Translations under genes and position numbers: made by a program
Notes under the pieces: generated by a model
What the model saw: only the letters and a program-made list of their open reading frames with translations
Told to the model about the DNA's origin: nothing
Database searches by the model: none
Source: Diphasiastrum complanatum
Taxonomy: Eukaryota; Streptophyta; Lycopodiopsida; Lycopodiales; Lycopodiaceae
Direction: 5' to 3'
Assembly (NCBI GenBank): GCA_029204225.1
Contig: CM055092.1
Span: 64,651,190-64,715,189, forward strand
DNA length: 64,000 nucleotides
Part shown: one piece after another, positions 52,735 to 62,677 of the stretch
Numbering within the stretch: position 1 is the first letter of the stretch
How the letters are laid out: each line of letters opens with the position of its first letter

Positions 52735-53330
52735 AATTAGATGGCACTGTCGGACGATACAAAGCAAGACTTGTCGCGAAAGGCTACACACAAAGGTCAA
52801 AGTAGATGAAGACAAAGGTTTTGAGCTGCAACACTACAATGATGCAAGCTAGGCGAGCTGCAAAGATGATATCAAGTCCATGACAAGAGGATGTTGGATT
52901 GCGTGCGGAGAAGCAATCAGTTGGACATGCAAGAAACAAACCTTGGTGGCTCAATCCTCATGCGAACCTGAATATGTCGCAGCTTCAAAGATGGCGAACG
53001 AGGTAGTATGGTTGTAGATGATGCTGAAAGCAGTTGGCATACCACAAAGAGAACCATGCATGATGATGATAGATTCTCAAAGTGCCATATATTTGTCCCA
53101 GGATCTTGTTTTCCATTCAAAGACAAAACACATACCTCTGAAGTATCATCACATTCGAGACTTGATCTCGAAAGGAAAGCTCAAGGTTCAATACATAAAA
53201 TCTGAAGACAAGATTGCAGATATACTCATGAAGCCGCTCTACAAATCACTCTTTGCAAGGCAAAGAAAAGCAATTGGATTAAATATACAAAGTTGCAAGG
53301 TTCAAGAGAGAGTGCCAGAAATTGTGAACT
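52735..53330 (+). pseudogene. P1 RT stub joined to RNase H by deletion
   Basis: RYKARLVAKGYTQ (RT entry) stops at about 52800. Within a few bases the sequence changes to HYNDASWASCKDDIKSMTRG, CGEAISWTCKKQTLVAQSSC and EPEYVAASKMANEVVWL, RNase H. It then reads MMIDSQSAIYLSQDLVFHSK, TKHIPLKYHHIRDLISKGKL and EDKIADILMKPLYKSLFARQ. Most of RT, including YVDD, is deleted. A short tail after 53330 stays open to 53551 but has no known domain. Confidence 0.87.
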
Positions 53331-53982
53331 CCTGCAACTTTGTCGTGCAGGTGACGAAGCGAAATGAAGCGAAGGGCGAACATACCCCGAAGACCGAAAG
53401 AAAAGTATTCGAGATTCGGCCCGATGACCAGATGATGAAAAGACACAAAACGAAAGAAAACAATTCGCGTTGCCAACTGGTAGCTCGACGAGCATGGTGT
53501 ATTGTACTTCACGCTCAGCTGAAAGAAACAACGATAACAGAGAATAACTAACTAGTTGATACAATAAGTGGGAGCTCATGGTACTGATCATCCCTATGAT
53601 CCCACATGTGTGAAGGTGCTTTGTCATATGATGATTCATCATGCAAAATTGACACTTGGACAAAACCTTCTATTTTGAGCACTTTTGGTCCATTTTCCTT
53701 CTATATGGAGATCTACTTGGAGAATAGAGAGTAGAGCTGTGCATGAAAGTCTGTCAACGAGCAGACACAACGTCTGAGGTGAGCGTCCAGGCTCCAACGA
53801 GCGAGACACTGAACGACTCACCCGAAAACGAAAAACAGAAAATACAATTGTTCTCTTCTCCACCTCTTCTTTGTCGTGTCGTCTTCTCGATTGATTTTGT
53901 CATGATATGTGATCTATAGTTGCTTGCTTAGGATTATGGAAAAACAAAACAAAAACACAAAAAGCGAAATTCCGCTACACAC
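53331..53982 (+). mobile_element. P1 3' tail and possible LTR
   Basis: Sense frame to 53551 is unremarkable (K/R/E-rich). The following sequence, with a TATA-like TTCTATATGG near 53700 and a CT-rich TTCTCTTCTCCACCTC at about 53854, could be the P1 3' LTR, but there is no second copy in the window to confirm it. Confidence 0.4.
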
Positions 53983-54538
53983 CACAACATTTAGAGATTG
54001 CACATTGAGCAAAAAACTGTAACTTGTCTATATTATCAAAATCAAGTATACATTAGTAATTTTTTTTTGAGTGCTATCTGTTTCCCAAATCAGCGTGTCG
54101 GCGCAAGAGAGGTATTCTCTCTTGTGAATGGACTGACTACTGCTAGAACTATCTTACTTCCTTCATATGCAGCTCATTGTGAGTGTTACATTTAGGGCTA
54201 TGTATATTCTCTATGCATGTCTATCCAATACATATATCATACTGGATTAGAGTACAAGATTTGATTAGCTAAAAGTTTAGTAAATAGTCGTTAACCATAT
54301 ATTTGTTAAAGTTGCATGGCGGCACTAGATCGTGATAGTTTGAAAAACTTCACGCCCAAGTAGCTGAGGTTTGATAGTTCATCCATGCTCGATAACTCGT
54401 CTTGGACTTGGCTTGTGGGTGCCCGATTCGTCGGTGTCGTCCTCATTTGATATGTCGGCCTAGCCCAAAAAAAAACTGTAAGGAGAGATAGAAAAATACT
54501 AAAGCTTTGGAAAAATAGAAACTCAAGGTTTCTTCAGA
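53983..54538 (-). mobile_element. LTR of copia element T (copy 2), truncated
   Basis: Matches copy 1 from CACCACAACATT.AGAGATTG (53983, against about 48415) to its start TGAAGAAACC at 54538, over about 555 bp in the same orientation. It lacks the last 200 bp of the LTR and its PBS, where P1 sequence takes over. The right flank is not a polypurine tract, so this end is the outer 5' boundary of the T insertion. Confidence 0.85.
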
Positions 54539-54664
54539 TGTGGCTGAAGAGAGTGATGCAAAAACAACAACATCTCGCACGAGATTGATAGATGGTTGTC
54601 CCTTCACGACGGACGCTCTCTTTGATGTCACTCTGCTGATCAATCTCTCCAGACTAGGCCCCAT
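54539..54664 (-). pseudogene. Coding-like fragment at the T insertion site
   Basis: From an ATG at 54664 the antisense frame reads MGPSLERLISRVTSKRASVV, KGQPSINLVRDVVVFASLSS and then enters LTR T. The composition is less AT-rich and more protein-like than the surroundings. It could be part of a host exon into which T inserted, but it is only about 42 codons and unrecognised. Confidence 0.25.
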
Positions 54665-55511
54665 TTTAATGTGTCATCCTTTGATGTATGAAGCATAGCT
54701 TGCACTTTGCAAAATGGCATTCGTTATATCACCAACACATGCCCCATAAAGCAACAATTGAGAATGATAAGCCTTAGCAACAAGCCAACTCCCATGTATG
54801 GAATCTGATAAATTTACAGTTGAAATATGTGAAATTTCAGTATCACTATTGACCTATCAATCAATGTAGCATTTATAAGAACAATGTTAATTTCAAGAAT
54901 AGATACAACATGAAAAAGACATTCCAAAAATTCACTCAAACTCATGCTCACTGAATTCATATATGGTCCCCAGTGAGAGTACCTAAACTGCCACCAAGAC
55001 ATCCATGCTTCCAAAGCTGGTATCTAACTGAAGTATGCTACTCCTGACCCCGAGGAGGCTCACACTATATTGTATTTTGCATTGGCATCAGTCATGTCGA
55101 TTGCTATAGTCTCCAGTCTTTACACAATAAAATGTGTTTACTCCACATATCTTGTACAATACATTGGTCGGTGTGTTTTCTCAAACTATCTTTGAAATGA
55201 AAAAGACATGATCTCTCACAGCCCTCCATGAACACATTAGCTCCTTGACCATATATCATCTGACAACAACCCAATTAGCCCCAGCCTCATCTGCCATAAA
55301 TCCTCGAAAATAAATTGTATCTAATCCATTTTTTCCATCACGCCATTTAGTATTATTTTTCTCTCTCTTTCAAACATCATGTTTTGCAACAATTCTGTCG
55401 TATTTGCGTAATCTCATGCATTATAAGGCTCTTCATTTGATTTGTATTAGCATAGCATCAATTGCTTTCTTTGGTTTGATGTGATATAATCATCTCTTGT
55501 AGAAGCATTTC
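54665..55511. other. Unassigned stretch
   Basis: AT-rich, with only short frames on either strand. A possible intronic or intergenic neighbour of the methyltransferase-like fragment at 55512. No element ends are seen. Confidence 0.4.
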
Positions 55512-55863
55512 ATGGATGTTTACCTTATGTCCAGAAGAGGTTCTATCCATTGTGATCATGTAGAAATTTGTGATTCCATACTATTTAGTGTAGATAGTGA
55601 TGTATGGACAAACTATCTTCCGCACTCAGAGTGGTCTCCGGACAAGGGGACAGGCAAGCCAATACAGGATAGTGTCAAAAAAAGCAAGTACTTCATGCTT
55701 TTATTTTTAACCGCTTTTTGTCCAAAAGGTGGCATTGCTTTGGATCTGTTGATTGGCATGGGCTTTTGGCTGCATGGAAGGCAAGTGTCGATTTGTTTGG
55801 TATGGACAATGATGAGGGTTTTGTTGCATGGCTAAAACAGAATAGAGGTGCGAATTCCTTGTA
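55512..55863 (+). pseudogene. DNA amino-methyltransferase-like fragment
   Basis: The frame from 55512 reads HSEWSPDKGTGKPIQDSVKK, SKYFMLLFLTAFCPKGGIAL, then DLLIGMG. It continues one base over (near 55765) as LLAAWKASVDLFGMDNDEGF, VAWLKQN and a stop. KP...LL...(C)P.GG..LDL..G.G..L.AA......G.D.D is the motif X-motif I arrangement of N4/N6 amino-methyltransferases, where motif I binds S-adenosylmethionine. The catalytic DPPY-type motif would be upstream and is not seen. One frameshift, and no start context, so it is a fragment or an exon remnant. The assignment rests on motif pattern only. Confidence 0.5.
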
Positions 55864-56250
55864 GGAATTCGGTCTGACTCCCTCTTAGGCTTAAACTACT
55901 TCTTTGGCTTTTCTTTGTTGCTAAGAGAGCTTGGTCAGAAGCGTCTTTGTGATCAAGGTTCTCACGAGCTTCGACTTCCTCTCGAATCTCGATCACTGCC
56001 TTCTCGAGTGTCGTAGCTGGATCCTTTGCTAGCAATGTTCGGGTTGTCTGAAAAGATCTTGGTAAAGCTCATAGCAGGTAGGTAAGCTACTTCTCTGCTG
56101 ATACTACATTCTTTGCTTTGACGTTGTGTAATAAAAGGAACGTATCCTTCATATTTCTGATAAAGGAGGTGAGGTCTTTGTTTCTGAAGAAACAAATTGT
56201 TTCTATTACCAAAGCTCTGCTAGCTCTCGACTCCCAACCTGATGAAAATG
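55864..56250 (-). pseudogene. Copia gag fragment (antisense)
   Basis: Frames read KDLTSFIRNMKDTFLLLHNV, then PRSFQTTRTLLAKDPATTLE, KAVIEIREEVEARENLD and DQALLATKK, a copia gag segment (LP.SF...R.LL....TLE..I..I.EEE) with two stops near 56095 and 56075. The downstream zinc knuckle is absent. The left end is close to the methyltransferase-like fragment. Confidence 0.6.
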
Positions 56251-57002
56251 GAGAACTCGAAGACGAAATGTTCACGAACAACACAAACAACACGAACAAC
56301 AGGAGAAGGTCAAACGACATGAAACGAAAGGACCAGGAAGATCAAACAAGTACCGTGAAGTACAATCTCTTGATATGATATGGTGACATCAGCAGAAGAA
56401 CGTTAGGATGTGTCTAATCCGCCACTCTTATATTATGTGATTAGTCTTAGATTGCTTAATGTATCTAATCAAGATATTGCTCTGAATATATGCAGTTGCT
56501 AGATGCACTAAAGACATAGAAGAAAATACAAAAAAATATAGAATAGAGAAGTCCGCCAGTGAGCGAGACATTGTAAGCAGAATCCACAGAGATCCAAGAA
56601 GCCGCTAGTAAGCGAGACATTGTTCATGGGAGACCACCACTTCTCTCAAGCCAATGCGCTGTGTGGGTCTGTCACACAGTGCTTGAACAAAAGAGGATCA
56701 ATAGATGATGTTGTAGCTGTTATGCACATATCATTCAAATTGTCTGATCTCAATTGAATTATTGTCTACTTATTGTTCATGTATCTCATTCGCCTGTTTA
56801 TCTATTCTGCACATAGGTTCAATCTTGTTGAATGCTAAATTAACTTAAACGTAGGTCGGCAGTGTCTGTCTACATTTTGGAGGATTGTAGGAATGATATA
56901 GTCGGCAGTGACTAGCAATCAAATCTGAACTCCATCCAAATTCATCGCGTAGTGTTCGCATCAAGTGATCACGTTTAATTCGCTCAAAAGTCGTGAATCG
57001 CC
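56251..57002. mobile_element. Probable copia LTR remnant
   Basis: Lies behind the antisense gag. A degenerate PBS (TCTTGATATGATA near 56368) and a short duplication, AGTAAGCGAGACATTGT / AGTGAGCGAGACATTGT (56556 and 56606), are the only markers. GTCGGCAGTG.CT also occurs twice (56853, 56903). No coding sequence. Confidence 0.35.
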
Positions 57003-57862
57003 TTCATTCCTTGTTTTGCAGGTATTGCACGCACAATAACCATGAGATCCAGGATTGTTGAATTCTCAAAGTGAAGAATGCAGCCAAGCAACCTGATCAA
57101 CAAGCAAATACAGTTGCAACATCTCCTCAAGTCGAAATGGACGAAGGCGCTTTTATGGTCAAAGACAAATACGCAAATTTGGATGATTCATGGTTTTTGG
57201 ATTCCGGAGCTACTCAACATATGACCAATCATCGTGAGATTTTCCAATCTTATTACAACACAAAGAAGTATGTTCATCTTGGTGATGTTAGTACTCACAC
57301 TATCGAAGGTGAAGGTACTATAAGATTGAGATTCCAGCATGATCAATTCAAACTACTGTCAAAAGTCTTGTATGTTCCTAAACTCTCTACAAATATGTTA
57401 TCAGTAAGTAGAATTACAGATTCAGGTCATAAGGTGGAGTTTGAGTATGATCAATGCAGAATTATCAATAGGAGTAATAAGATCCTCGCACTCGGCAAGA
57501 GGCATGGATACTATCTAGCCAACCTATTAGATTCTCTTGACATAATGAACTTTCCAGTTCCTCAGTTGACTATTCTCATTGAAGGTCCAAGCTCATCTAC
57601 TTTTGACGAACAACAAATCAACGACGAATCAGAAGATGATGTTGTTGCAGTTCAGCAACTACAGTATGATGAAAATGATCAACTTCCTCTATTTTCCAGA
57701 AGATCATCAAGAGCTAGCAGACCACCTATCAGGTATATCGATGAGTATGTAGCCTACCTTGTTCACGAGCCGACGATTGTCGAAGAGGCACTCAGTCAAC
57801 CAGATTCTGATCTCTGGAAAGAAGCTATGGATAAAGAGTATTCATCTCTTATCAAGAACTAG
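57003..57862 (+). pseudogene. CoE zinc knuckle, protease, pre-integrase and linker (copia)
   Basis: After a short knuckle-like HEIQDC, an open frame (57071-57862) reads DDSWFLDSGATQHMTNHREI (protease, D-S-G-A intact), KVLYVPKLSTNMLSVSRITD and ALGKRHGYYLANLLDSLD (pre-integrase). It passes directly into ILIEGPSSSTFDEQQINDES, SRRSSRASRPPIRYIDEYVA and EEALSQPDSDLWKEAMDKEY, the linker before RT. Integrase is missing, but the frame stays open through the deletion for 264 codons. Confidence 0.87.
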
Positions 57863-58075
57863 ACATGGACGATTGTCAAATTATTTGCTAGCAGAAACGT
57901 AGTTGATTGCAAATGGATTTTCAAAGTCAAGTACAAGGCAGACGGAAGCATCGACAGAAGAAAAGCCCGACTTGTCGCCAAAGGATTTTCTCAGGTATAC
58001 AACGTCGATTACACTTACACTGAGACTTTCAGTCCAATAGTCAAGCATTCTTCTATTCGACTTTTATCATCAAAG
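57863..58075 (+). pseudogene. CoE RT N-terminal fragment
   Basis: Continues after a stop at 57860: SRNVVDCKWIFKVKYKADGS, DRRKARLVAKGFSQVYNVDY and FSPIVKHSSIRLLSS. It ends before the catalytic part and jumps to RNase H sequence (a second internal deletion). Nearly the same as CoF RT (SRNVVDCKWIFKIKYNADGN). Confidence 0.85.
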
Positions 58076-58089
58076 TGCCATTGCCTTGT

Positions 58090-58443
58090 CAACCAACCCT
58101 AGATTTCATTCTAGGAGTAAGCACATTGAACTGAAGTATCACTATGTCAGAAGCAAATCTCTCAACAAAGAGGTCAGATTGCAGTATTGTCGAATGCAAG
58201 ATATGACAGTAGATAGTTTAACCAAAGCATTAAGCTTGAATGCACACAGAAAGTCCTGTGCACATTGAACTGAAGTATCACTATGTCAGAAACAAAGTTC
58301 TCGACAAAGAGGTCAGATTGCAGTATTGTCAAACACAAGATATGACAATAGATATTTTTACCAAAGCATTAAGCTTGGATGCACACAGAAAGTTCTATGC
58401 AGAACTAAGTTTAAAGGTCAAGGCATTCATGGATTCAGATTAA
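58090..58443 (+). pseudogene. CoE RNase H C-terminus, tandemly duplicated
   Basis: First copy: HIELKYHYVRSKSLNKEVRL with DSLTKALSLNAHRKS. Second copy: HIELKYHYVRNKVLDKEVRL with DIFTKALSLDAHRKF. They start about 138 bp apart (58122 and 58260), and the second ends KVKAFMDSD. Each is about 46 residues, so the duplication preserves the frame locally, although the track changes frame between them. The tail leads directly to the polypurine tract. Confidence 0.87.
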
Positions 58444-58450
58444 AGGAGAG
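58444..58450 (+). promoter_or_regulatory. Polypurine tract of CoE
   Basis: AAAGGAGAG immediately before the LTR start TGTTAAATTATTC, the normal plus-strand priming site. Confidence 0.8.
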
Positions 58451-59603
58451 TGTTAAATTATTCTCCTTCCTACTAATCGACTAATCAGTTTTTAATCTTC
58501 ATCCAACAGTTTATTCAGTTTTGCGGATTTTCCTATGTTTTTATACAGTCTGCAGAAATAACAGAGTTTGTCAACGATGTTGGGTTTTCTCTCTCTACAA
58601 AAACCTGACAGTTTCACCTTTTCGCCACAATTAATCAACATTGTAAAAAATACAAGTAAAAATTATAGTGTCACATTTTTCGCATTTTATGCATGTCAAG
58701 AATCTCGTGTAAAAATGTAGTATCATCTTTTTTGCATTTTTCGCTTGTCAGGAATTACGAGTAAAAATGCAATGTCATTTTTTGCCTGTGGCACTTTACG
58801 TTCATTTATGCAGATAGACTGTTTACGGCCAATTGTCACCGCTTATCAGCAAGCAACTTCTGAAAAGAATTGGATGAATGCCAGCAGACTCCAGCCAACT
58901 GGTAGTCGCATTTGACGACCTAATTACTTAGTATAAATCAGCTGTTCATACATCTCATTATTATTATTATGAATTGTGAAGGAGTTGAGTGTTATTACAC
59001 AATGCTTCCCGTGCTCTCATCAAGCAGATCATTCACAATCAGAAAGTATTGTTGTTTTAGCTCTCTATTAAGCTTTCAAGCTTGAACTCTCTTGAGCATT
59101 CTAGCTCAGTCTTTTAGAGATTTATTTTAGAGTTGCTATTGTTCTACTGCTTATTAGCAGAGTTGCTTATTTTAGACTTATTCTCAGTTACTCAGAGATA
59201 GCTTTAGAGTGCGCAGTTTTTATCCGCTATTTTTTTTGCGCTCATTAGCATCTGATCTTGTTTTTCTGAATCAATACTATTTTTTTATTGCGTTCAGTTT
59301 GTGTCAGTCTGCATGCATCTCTGTATTGCATCTCTTGTTTTTCTAAATCAATACTATTTTCTTATTGCGTTCAGTTTGTGTCAGTATGCATGCATCTCTG
59401 TATTGCTTTTGTAACTGGTAAAAATTGTCTGATAATTCAATACTTTATGTTTGGCTACGTAATCACTTAGTATCTAGCGAAAGGTAGTTGCTAAAGATTG
59501 GACGTGATTCCCATCACTACTACTTTGTTCAATTTTTGATACGCGTAGTCATGCATTGGAAGTAGGAAGTTTTTGCTATTGCATTACTCACCTATTTCCT
59601 ACA
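58451..59603 (+). mobile_element. 3' LTR-E of CoE
   Basis: 1,153 bp from TGTTAAATTATTC to TTTCCTACA. It shares several blocks, inverted in position, with the CoF LTRs (TTACTCAGAGATAGCTTTAGAGT, ACGCGTAGTCATGCATT). A TATA-like TAGTATAAATCAGC is at about 58929. It contains a 77-bp tandem duplication. The LTR abuts antisense copia CoG, into which CoE was probably inserted. No 5' LTR is found near 57000, so the element is truncated on the left. Confidence 0.85.
59256..59410 (+). repeat. 77-bp tandem duplication in LTR-E
   Basis: TCTTGTTTTTCT(G/A)AATCAATACT starts at 59256 and 59333. Both copies include GCGTTCAGTTTGTGTCAGT(C/A)TGCATGC and differ at only a few positions. It lies in the R/U5 part, downstream of the TATA-like motif. 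Confidence 0.92.
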
Positions 59604-60260
59604 GAATGGTGGTAGCATTAAACTAAGTATGATGTAGATTATGAAGTAGTAGTCTGATCCATATAGCTTCTTTTGAAGCTTGGCATGCTGCGATGTACTC
59701 TGCTTTGGTTGAAGAAAGCCCAATTGATTGATGTTTTCTTGAGTTCCATGAGATTGTCCCCCTGCCAGAAAGAAAACAGAACTCGAAAGTGGATTTTCTA
59801 GTTGAGGCATTTCCTCCCCAATGAGTCGGAGTAGGCTTGAAGAACCATTGGGTCGATAACATTTCCATCATAACGCCATTGAGAAAGGCTGTCTTGACAT
59901 CCATTTGATGTATTTCGAGGTCTTCTGTCGCTACTAACGCAATCAGAGTCCTGATTGACTACATTTTGACAACAAGACTGAATATTTCTTGATAATCCAC
60001 TCATTGGACTTGAGTGAATCCTTTAGCCACTAGCCGTGTTTTTCATTTTGAGATGGAACCATCAAAGTTGATCTTCTTCTTGAAGATCCACTTGGTGTCT
60101 ATAACTCTCTTGTGAGTGGGGAAGTCGACCAGTGTCCAGTCTGGTTTGTCAAAAGAAAGTTGTACTTGCTTTTTTATAGCTTCTTGCCACTTCACAACAT
60201 CCTTAGAGTTGATTGCTTCAGCTAGAGTCTTTGGATCTTCTGATGAAGTCTAGAAAGATT
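59604..60260 (-). pseudogene. CoG RT N-terminus fused to RNase H (copia)
   Basis: The antisense order is KTLAEAINSKDVVKWQEAIK, THKRVIDTKWIFKKKINFDG, KTRLVAKGFTQVQ (RT entry), DLEIHQMDVKTAFLNGVMME, then directly FKPTPTHWGGNASTRKSTFE, LSGRGTISWNSRKHQSIGLS and STKAEYIAACQASKEAIWI (RNase H). RT between TAFLNG and the RNase H start, including YVDD, is deleted, and the join is in frame. CoE LTR-E cuts it on the left after LLHNLHHT. Confidence 0.85.
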
Positions 60261-60612
60261 GAGGTGTATACCTCTTAGGAATTGTTCGATTCCTTGAGGA
60301 TCTTCTAACAATCGGTTGATCAGATTGGAGTGGTGTCTCTTCTTGAATTTGTCCAGATCTGCTCGAGCTTGCTTGGTCTGGTTTGGTGAGAGGTGTTGTT
60401 GGTTGCTCAGCTTCTATAGTTGTATTGCAGGTTCTGTAGAAGAAACATCACGAGTGAAAGATTCTATGTTGTGTAGAATAGGATGAAATGACACAACATC
60501 ATTTATCAGTGGTTGTTTGAAGTCATAGAAGGTATCTTCCTTGAAAATTACATTTCTAGAAATAGATACTACATTGGTGGATGGATCATAAACTTTATAA
60601 GTCTTATGTTCA
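60261..60612 (-). pseudogene. CoG integrase-RT linker
   Basis: Heavily shifted. The pieces fit the poorly conserved linker between integrase and RT (S/T/E-rich, with RSSRNRTIPKRYTP-like words). Kept by position only. Confidence 0.5.
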
Positions 60613-61270
60613 TCAGGATAGCCAGTAAATGCATTTATTTGACTTCTCGTCTAGTTTTTTCCTAAGCTTTTTAGGAACATGAACAAAACTTATACAACCA
60701 AATATCTTTAGATGGCGGACACTAGGCTTGTGTCCATGCCAAACTTGATAAGGAGTTCTGTTATGAACGGCTTTGGTGCTGGATTTGTTTTGTAAGTAAC
60801 AGGCTGTGGTAGTAGCTTCTACCCATAACTTCGAAGGTAGGTGTGCTTGATGTAGCATGGATCTGGCAGAGTTAAGTAGCGTTTGATTCTTCCTTTCTGC
60901 AATTCCATTTTGCTGTGGAGAATAGAAAGTTGTGAATTGCCTTCGAATGCCATGCTCGGGACATCTCATTGGAGACATATTCATTGGCACCATTAATTCA
61001 GAGTGCTTTCACTCTTTTGGATGTTTGGATCTCAGCCATGGCTTTGAATCTCTTGAAGCATTCAAAGGCTTCCAATTTGTGCTTTATAAACATGACTACA
61101 GACCATCTAGAATAATCATCTATGAAGGTGATAAAATAAAGTGCATCTCCTAAGGATGGAGTTGGCACTAATCCACATAAATCACTATGTAAAAGATCTA
61201 ATACATGTTTTTTCTTGGTGGAATGTGTTTTGGGGAATCAGCTTCTAGAGTGTTTGCCATAAATTATGCA
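60613..61270 (-). pseudogene. CoG integrase (copia)
   Basis: Frame 60993-60613: RRQFTTFYSPQQNGIAERKN, RSMLHQAHLPSKLWVEATTT, ACYLQNKSSTKAVHNRTPYQ, VWHGHKPSVRHLKIFGCISF and VHVPKKLRKKLDEKSNKCI. The upstream part (61000-61270, broken) has the FKCF and WSR-like core words. The glutamate block NGIAERKN is clear. It ends at the conserved GCIxFVHVPKxxRxKLD. Confidence 0.85.
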
Positions 61271-61405
61271 AGATTTACAGAATAATAGTTTCCTATCTAA
61301 TGAAAGAGTGAAATACAATCCATCAACTAAATTGTTACAATGCATGTAAGAAAGAGATCTTGTATTAACGTCTCCAAATCGACCTTGCCACAGTAAAGCA
61401 TGTAC

Positions 61406-61777
61406 TTAGAGTAGTAACTGAGGCACGTGAGGAACATTCAAAACAAAAATGGAAAGATCATTCTTGAATGTAATTTTGACTGTTCCTTTGCCTTCAATGC
61501 GAATGGTGCTAGAGTCTCTGAGGTAGAGGAATTGATCTATGGTATAAACATACTTAGTGAACCATTCTCTTCGAGGAGTCATGTGTTGGGTAGTGCCACT
61601 ATCCAGATACCAACTATCGTAGTCTGCATTGCTACTGTCTACAACATCCCAAAGGTCTCTATCTATAAGCATCATCCGGATTTTCAATTTCCAGATGTAG
61701 AAGTTAGATCCGTTGAACCTGTCAATGAGTCTAAGTTCGTTGGATGACGAAGATGAAGAGTTACCGGTAAGAGACAC
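61406..61777 (-). pseudogene. CoG gag N-terminus fused to protease (copia)
   Basis: From the ATG at 61777: MSLTGNSSSSSSNELRLIDR, FNGSNFYIWKLKIRMMLIDR, DLWDVVDSSNADY, and then without a break DSWYLDSGTTQHMTPRREWF, KYVYTIDQFLYLRDSSTIRI and FVLNVPHVPQ. Most of gag and the zinc knuckle are deleted, and the protease D-S-G-T is intact. 124 open codons. Pre-integrase follows in broken form. Confidence 0.85.
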
Positions 61778-61827
61778 GCTGAACTGACAGTAATTGAAAT
61801 AGAATAGACTCTCGGCTTAGTTAACCT

Positions 61828-61902
61828 GCTCTGATACCAATCCATTGGAGGGAGGACACCAGCTGGATGAAGACAAGCTCTGATAGGAACATTCTGATAC
61901 CA
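61828..61902 (-). promoter_or_regulatory. CoG primer-binding site with two partial copies
   Basis: A full reverse PBS GCTCTGATACCA at 61828-61839 is followed by GCTCTGATA at 61877-61885 and TCTGATACCA at 61893-61902. The LTR probably begins at the last of these (TTGATGTACGGAGAACG). Confidence 0.8.
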
Positions 61903-62350
61903 ATTGATGTACGGAGAACGAAACGGGAGAGAGAGATAATGTGGAACAACTCTCTCTAAAATGGGCTGCTATCAATTGCCAACAAGAACGAACCTGGATC
62001 GCAAATGCCAAACAAGATCACAACTCCTACATTCACTACATGATCATAAAAACAAATGCGTGCTCAGATAAGTCACGAGCACAATCACCGGAGAGTATGG
62101 AGCTACTGTCAATGAGATTGAATGTGAGAGTTCAATACAAATTTAAGAGTAATGGTGCAGAATGATTAGGCTTGTTCCTCAGGCGTTGAAGACGGCCGTC
62201 CTCGGATCAAATGGTTAGGAGTCAAATTCTTGGCCATCCTTTTCGTATCTTGGTCAAGTTTTTGGTAGCGGCTTGACATATTGATTCTTGTCGCTAATCC
62301 TTTGTGTTTTTCCCCGTGTATGTGTGCCTGGTGTATTTAAGACAGATGCA
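61903..62350 (-). mobile_element. Probable 5' LTR of CoG
   Basis: Non-coding block next to the PBS cluster, containing GA-rich GGGAGAGAGAGATAATGTGG and, reading antisense, a TATA-like TTAAATACACCAGG near 62335. There is no second copy in the window, so its outer edge is approximate. Confidence 0.5.
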
Positions 62351-62371
62351 ATCATATGTTACTGCAGTATG

Positions 62372-62460
62372 TATGCGGGCCTTCTTTGCAGTCTCTTTGT
62401 GGGTTTCTTTGCAGGCTCTTTGTAGGCCTTTGCGGGCTTCTTTGAGAGCTCTTTGCGGTT
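62372..62460. repeat. 12-bp array, reverse orientation
   Basis: Eight or so units of the form GGGCTTCTTTGC / AGGCTCTTTGT, the reverse complement of the AGCCCGCAAAGA unit at 44771-45365. Confidence 0.85.
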
Positions 62461-62527
62461 AATCACCACATTAAATCTCATATTGTGTGTCTTCTTGAAT
62501 CTTACATAAATCAACAATCTAGATTGA

Positions 62528-62635
62528 GTTAGGGGAAAACCATTATCTAGGGCATAATAATGGAGCCTCATTCTTGTTTGAGGACAACCATTACCTAGGT
62601 AGGGCACAATAATGGAGCCTCATTCTTTTGTAAAA
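62528..62635. repeat. Tandem duplication of about 54 bp
   Basis: GGGCA(T/C)AATAATGGAGCCTCATTCTT occurs twice, near 62550 and 62603, each preceded by ACCATTA(T/C)CTAGG. Confidence 0.85.
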
Positions 62636-62677
62636 ATTTGATTGGTTGCAATTTTTAGCCCTAAATATAAAAAGCTT

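Noticed and set aside
53226-53663. 145-codon antisense frame
   Set aside because: Shadow of P1 RNase H and its tail.
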